A DNA stretch of 26,711 nucleotides, taken from Lentisphaeria bacterium UBA1776 (GTDB taxonomy: Bacteria; Verrucomicrobiota; Lentisphaeria; Victivallales; Victivallaceae). The notes under the pieces are model-generated. The model saw nothing but the letters and a program-made list of their open reading frames with translations, made no database searches and was not told the origin of the DNA. The position numbers and the translations under genes were made by a program. Below, piece by piece: positions 24,512 through 26,711 of this stretch (position 1 is the stretch's first letter; every line of letters starts with the position of its first letter). The DNA lies in the NCBI GenBank assembly GCA_002314605.1, contig DCGO01000078.1, positions 2,917 to 29,627 on the forward strand, in the 5' to 3' direction.

Positions 24512-25438
24512 TTATTTGACTCCTGCTTTTTTGCGGGGGAGGGTGGAGCAGGCGTATTCGGCGTCCGCTTCGCTCATTCCGCAGAATTGGATAAGGTTGC
24601 TGTAAAGGCGGTCCATGGTGGCAAGGCTGCCGGTAAGTTTGTCGGTACCGGCAATGTAGAGTGCCCCGTTGCGGACATCGAATTCCGCCGAGGTCCCCAC
24701 CGGGTCTGGAAAGACCAGCCGTTTGCCGGGGATCCCTGTTGCGGCACAGCCGTCCGTAATGGCGATGAAACGCTCTTTTCCCTTGGCCCGCCAGACGGTT
24801 TTGACCAGCCGGGGATCCACATGGACTCCGTCGCAGATCATTTCTACCGTCAGGCGGTCATCCGCCAGAATTTCCAGAAAAGGCCCTTCCGTAAAATAGC
24901 GGCCGTCCATGTTCTGCAGGGGACCCTCGCCGTTGTTGCAGAAGTGGGTGATCGAAGTCACCCCGGCGGATACGGCATCCCGCAATCTTTCCGGCGGACA
25001 GTAAAAGTGCCCGGCGGAAACCTGAAATCCTTCGGAAGCAAAGTATTCGATGACCGGCAAGGCTCCGGGGAGTTCCGGGGCGACGGTCACGTTTTTCACG
25101 ATCCCCCGTCCGGCATCCGCCATACGCTTTGCCGCCTCAAGCGTGGGCTTGGCAAGGAGCGACTCGGTCATGCCTCCCGCCAGATGGACGAAGGGTCCCT
25201 CCAGATAGACGCCCGCAAGTTTCGCTCCGGGGAGGGGCGTCCCGGCCATCAGTTCCCGGCAGAACTCCAGACATTCCACCAGATTGTCCACCGGCGCTGC
25301 CGAAAAAGTCGCCAGAAATGCATCCGTCTTTCCCGCTTTCAGCAGAAACAGGGAAATTTCCTCATACGCTTTGCGGTTCAGTTCGATGGTCTTGTGACCG
25401 GCACAGCCGTGGAAATGATATTCAAAAAAAGTTTTCAT
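24512..25438 (-). CDS. Minimal N-acetylglucosamine-6-phosphate deacetylase-like (NagA) protein
   Basis: The 308-aa product carries the NagA metal and active-site landmarks: 'HFHG' (8-11), Glu80 in 'LEGPF', His144 in 'SAGH', His165 in 'THFCNN', His206 in 'DGVH' and Asp229 in 'ITDG'. Family members deacetylate GlcNAc-6-P to GlcN-6-P. Typical NagA is about 380 aa with a beta-sandwich made from both ends. Here the barrel begins at residue 5 and ends soon after 'GSLATMDR', so that domain appears to be missing. 'THFCNNGEG' differs from the common 'THLFNAM', so a related acylated sugar is possible. The ribosome site before ATG 25436-25438 is weak. It is the first gene of the operon, divergent from the GntR-type regulator. 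No nagB-like gene is in the window. Confidence 0.82.
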   Translation of the reverse strand: MKTFFEYHFHGCAGHKTIELNRKAYEEISLFLLKAGKTDAFLATFSAAPVDNLVECLEFCRELMAGTPLPGAKLAGVYLEGPFVHLAGGMTESLLAKPTLEAAKRMADAGRGIVKNVTVAPELPGALPVIEYFASEGFQVSAGHFYCPPERLRDAVSAGVTSITHFCNNGEGPLQNMDGRYFTEGPFLEILADDRLTVEMICDGVHVDPRLVKTVWRAKGKERFIAITDGCAATGIPGKRLVFPDPVGTSAEFDVRNGALYIAGTDKLTGSLATMDRLYSNLIQFCGMSEADAEYACSTLPRKKAGVK

Positions 25439-25449
25439 TATTTCTGTTC

Positions 25450-25458
25450 AACTGAATA
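25450..25458. promoter_or_regulatory. Candidate operator copy 1 (AACTGAATA)
   Basis: This nonamer lies 12-20 bases upstream of the nagA-like ATG and is repeated exactly, inverted, at 25564-25572 beside the regulator promoter. It sits in TTCA-AC-TGAA, which has palindromic arms. Placement at both divergent starts suggests a binding site of the GntR-LacI-type regulator. Confidence 0.4.
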
Positions 25459-25483
25459 GGTTACTATTTTTCTGTTTCGGATT

Positions 25484-25512
25484 AATATACACGACAGTCT
25501 TTTTTTTTCTAA
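25484..25512 (-). promoter_or_regulatory. Candidate promoter for the nagA-led operon
   Basis: On the minus strand TATATT (25484-25489) is preceded at 17 bases by TTAGAA (25507-25512). The -10 is good, the -35 poor. Transcription would start near 25477 and run through operator copy 1. Confidence 0.4.
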
Positions 25513-25539
25513 CGGAATGAGGAAAAATAATAAAAAAAC

Positions 25540-25567
25540 TTGACATGCTTACTTTTTGATATATATT
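25540..25567 (+). promoter_or_regulatory. Strong promoter of the GntR-LacI-type regulator gene
   Basis: A perfect TTGACA (25540-25545) and TATATT (25562-25567) are 16 bases apart. Transcription should start near 25574, which rules out translation starts before that point. Operator copy 2 overlaps the -10, suggesting autoregulation. Confidence 0.75.
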
Positions 25568-25572
25568 CAGTT
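25564..25572. promoter_or_regulatory. Candidate operator copy 2 (TATTCAGTT)
   Basis: Exact reverse complement of the nonamer at 25450-25458. It overlaps the -10 box and the expected transcription start of the regulator gene, a position where a bound repressor would block initiation. Confidence 0.4.
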
Positions 25573-25593
25573 TCCATACCGCAGGGAATCATG

Positions 25594-26619
25594 ATGAAGA
25601 GTGAAAAAATATACGGCGTCCTGAAACAGCGGATCGCGGACGGCACTTATGCGCCGGGGGCGCGCTTCCCCTCGGAAGACACGCTTCTGGTGGAGTTCGG
25701 CGTGAGCAAAGTCACCATCAATAAGATCGTCTCCCGTCTGGCGGCGGAAGGTCTGCTGATCCGGGGCGTCCGGGGCGCCGGGACCCGGGTGGCGCCGCAA
25801 GTCTTCCGGCCCCGGGGGAATATCGCCTTTATCGGCAGATTGAACGCTTATTCCATGGCGATCCTTCATGGCGTGCAGCAGGAGTGTCTCCGGCAGAATT
25901 TTTTTCCGGCGGTCTTTAGTCCGGAGGCGGAGGCACTTCCCTATTGTCTCGGCATGATGAATCCGAAGACGGTGACGGGGATCATCACCGTGGGGTACGG
26001 GATCCTGAAGCCGGAGTGCGACCTGCCACTGGTCTGTCTGGACTACAATTTTCCGCACACCGTTTCCTGCGGGCATGTGCACTTCATCGGCAGCAACAAT
26101 TTTCTGGGCGGCAAAGCGATGATCCGTGAGGTCCTGAAACGGGGCCACCGGGAGATCGCGATTTTCAGCGCTGAACGTTTCGTGTTCGGGATGGATGCGC
26201 CCATCGCCCCCCGGGTGCAGGGGTTTCACGATGCTTTGCGGGAAGCCGGATACGGGAATCCCGGGGAACGGACCTTTTACGGCATGCCCGATTCCCCGGC
26301 TGACGCCAGAGCGTGTCTGACCGCGATCCTGAAAAAATACCCGGAGACCTCGATCATCTGCGCCGATTCGGATCACAGTGCCGAAATGATCTCTCAGGCG
26401 GCCAAAGCGATGAATATTTCCTGCCCCGGCAGAATTGCCCTGACGGGATTCGGCAACGTGACCCATCTTGAGATCGCTTCCGTGAACCAGCATCCGGAGC
26501 GGCAGGGGCAGCTGGCGGTGCGCTGGATCCTTTCCGGGCGTGAAAGCACCCTTATTGAGGGCAAAGAGATTGTGGAAACCGAAGTGACCGGGGCGGAATT
26601 CATCCCCATACGGCTGTAA
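25594..26619 (+). CDS. GntR-type regulator with LacI-like sugar-sensing domain
   Basis: The 341-aa product has an N-terminal GntR winged helix (2-68; 'GARFPSEDTLLVEFGVSKVT', then 'GAGTRV') joined to a LacI/periplasmic-binding-protein-like effector domain (about 75-340; 'NIAFIG', 'HFIGSNNFLGGKAM', 'ALTGFGN'). This is the AraR-like arrangement, in which sugar binding usually releases DNA. AGGGA (25583-25587) is six bases before ATG 25594 and only three before ATG 25591, so 25594 is preferred. It very likely controls the divergent nagA-led operon and itself through the inverted nonamers in the 155-base gap. The ligand is probably a product of that operon, which is inference. Confidence 0.92.
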   Translation: MKSEKIYGVLKQRIADGTYAPGARFPSEDTLLVEFGVSKVTINKIVSRLAAEGLLIRGVRGAGTRVAPQVFRPRGNIAFIGRLNAYSMAILHGVQQECLRQNFFPAVFSPEAEALPYCLGMMNPKTVTGIITVGYGILKPECDLPLVCLDYNFPHTVSCGHVHFIGSNNFLGGKAMIREVLKRGHREIAIFSAERFVFGMDAPIAPRVQGFHDALREAGYGNPGERTFYGMPDSPADARACLTAILKKYPETSIICADSDHSAEMISQAAKAMNISCPGRIALTGFGNVTHLEIASVNQHPERQGQLAVRWILSGRESTLIEGKEIVETEVTGAEFIPIRL

Positions 26620-26711
26620 CCCGTCATTCCTTTCCAGGGTACCTCTAAAAATTCATTCCGGCGGCTTGCTGCCACTGGGAAAAGTCTGCAAAGCGTGACT
26701 TTTCGGCTGTT
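26620..26711. other. Non-coding right edge with inverted repeat and possible IS terminus
   Basis: No gene is visible. GAAAAGTC (26679-26686) and GACTTTTC (26697-26704) form a perfect 8-bp inverted repeat with a 10-base loop. There is no following T-run, so it is a poor terminator. The sequence GGGTACCTCTAAAAATTC (26637-26654) has the look of an insertion-sequence end, but the window stops before any transposase could be seen. Confidence 0.3.

Noticed and set aside
1..26711. tRNA, rRNA, CRISPR arrays and riboswitches
   Set aside because: No cloverleaf, repeat-spacer pattern or recognised aptamer was noticed on either strand by eye; short structured RNAs cannot be fully excluded without a covariance search.

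Overview
The window looks like a carbohydrate-utilisation region from a Lentisphaerota (Victivallis-like) or closely related PVC-group bacterium, probably gut-associated. The reasons are a pseudopilin with the FTLIELLVVIAIIAIL segment and an H-X9-DG tail lying inside a sugar operon, several glycoside hydrolases and esterases served by a sodium:solute symporter instead of SusC/SusD, and GntR/LacI-type and AraC-type local regulators. The assignment comes from family content, not from any marker gene. The DNA is GC-rich except for the AT-rich promoter gaps and the first ~430 bases.

Layout. (1) 1-315 is the N-terminal part of an IS4-type (DUF4372) transposase that stops abruptly, a mobile-element remnant. 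(2) 434-3566 (+) is a short operon: a 53-aa exported-looking peptide, a secreted CE7 acetyl esterase and a GH110 alpha-1,3-galactosidase-like beta-helix. (3) 3582-16764 (-) is a long gene set read from an AraC-controlled divergent promoter: GH2 beta-glucuronidase-like enzyme, pseudopilin, a 1132-aa secreted GH99/GH71-like protein, an S9-type esterase, a second GH110, then (behind its own likely promoter) a sodium:solute symporter and a GH95 alpha-L-fucosidase-like enzyme. The AraC regulator is at 16882-17760 (+). (4) 17716-25438 (-) is a second operon: a minimal NagA-like deacetylase, an unclassified six-hairpin-type protein, an SGNH esterase, an atypical NAD-binding epimerase, a creatininase-family protein and a GH36-like protein that lacks both catalytic aspartates. 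It is divergent from a GntR-LacI-type regulator (25594-26619, +). The last ~90 bases hold no gene, only an inverted repeat and a possible insertion-sequence end.

Working model. Two GH110 enzymes with a complete Asp triad, a GH95, a NagA-like protein and several deacetylases suggest removal of terminal alpha-galactose and alpha-fucose, and of acetyl groups, from host-type (mucin or blood-group-like) or algal/plant glycans. The GH110, GH95 and GH2 enzymes have no signal peptide. Only the CE7 esterase, the GH99-like protein, the SGNH esterase and the small peptide look exported. This implies that short glycans or sugars are released outside, imported and finished in the cytoplasm. The second operon is the less familiar part. 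Its mix of NagA-like, creatininase-like, atypical SDR and degenerate GH36 proteins does not match a pathway I recognise and is the best candidate for an undescribed system.
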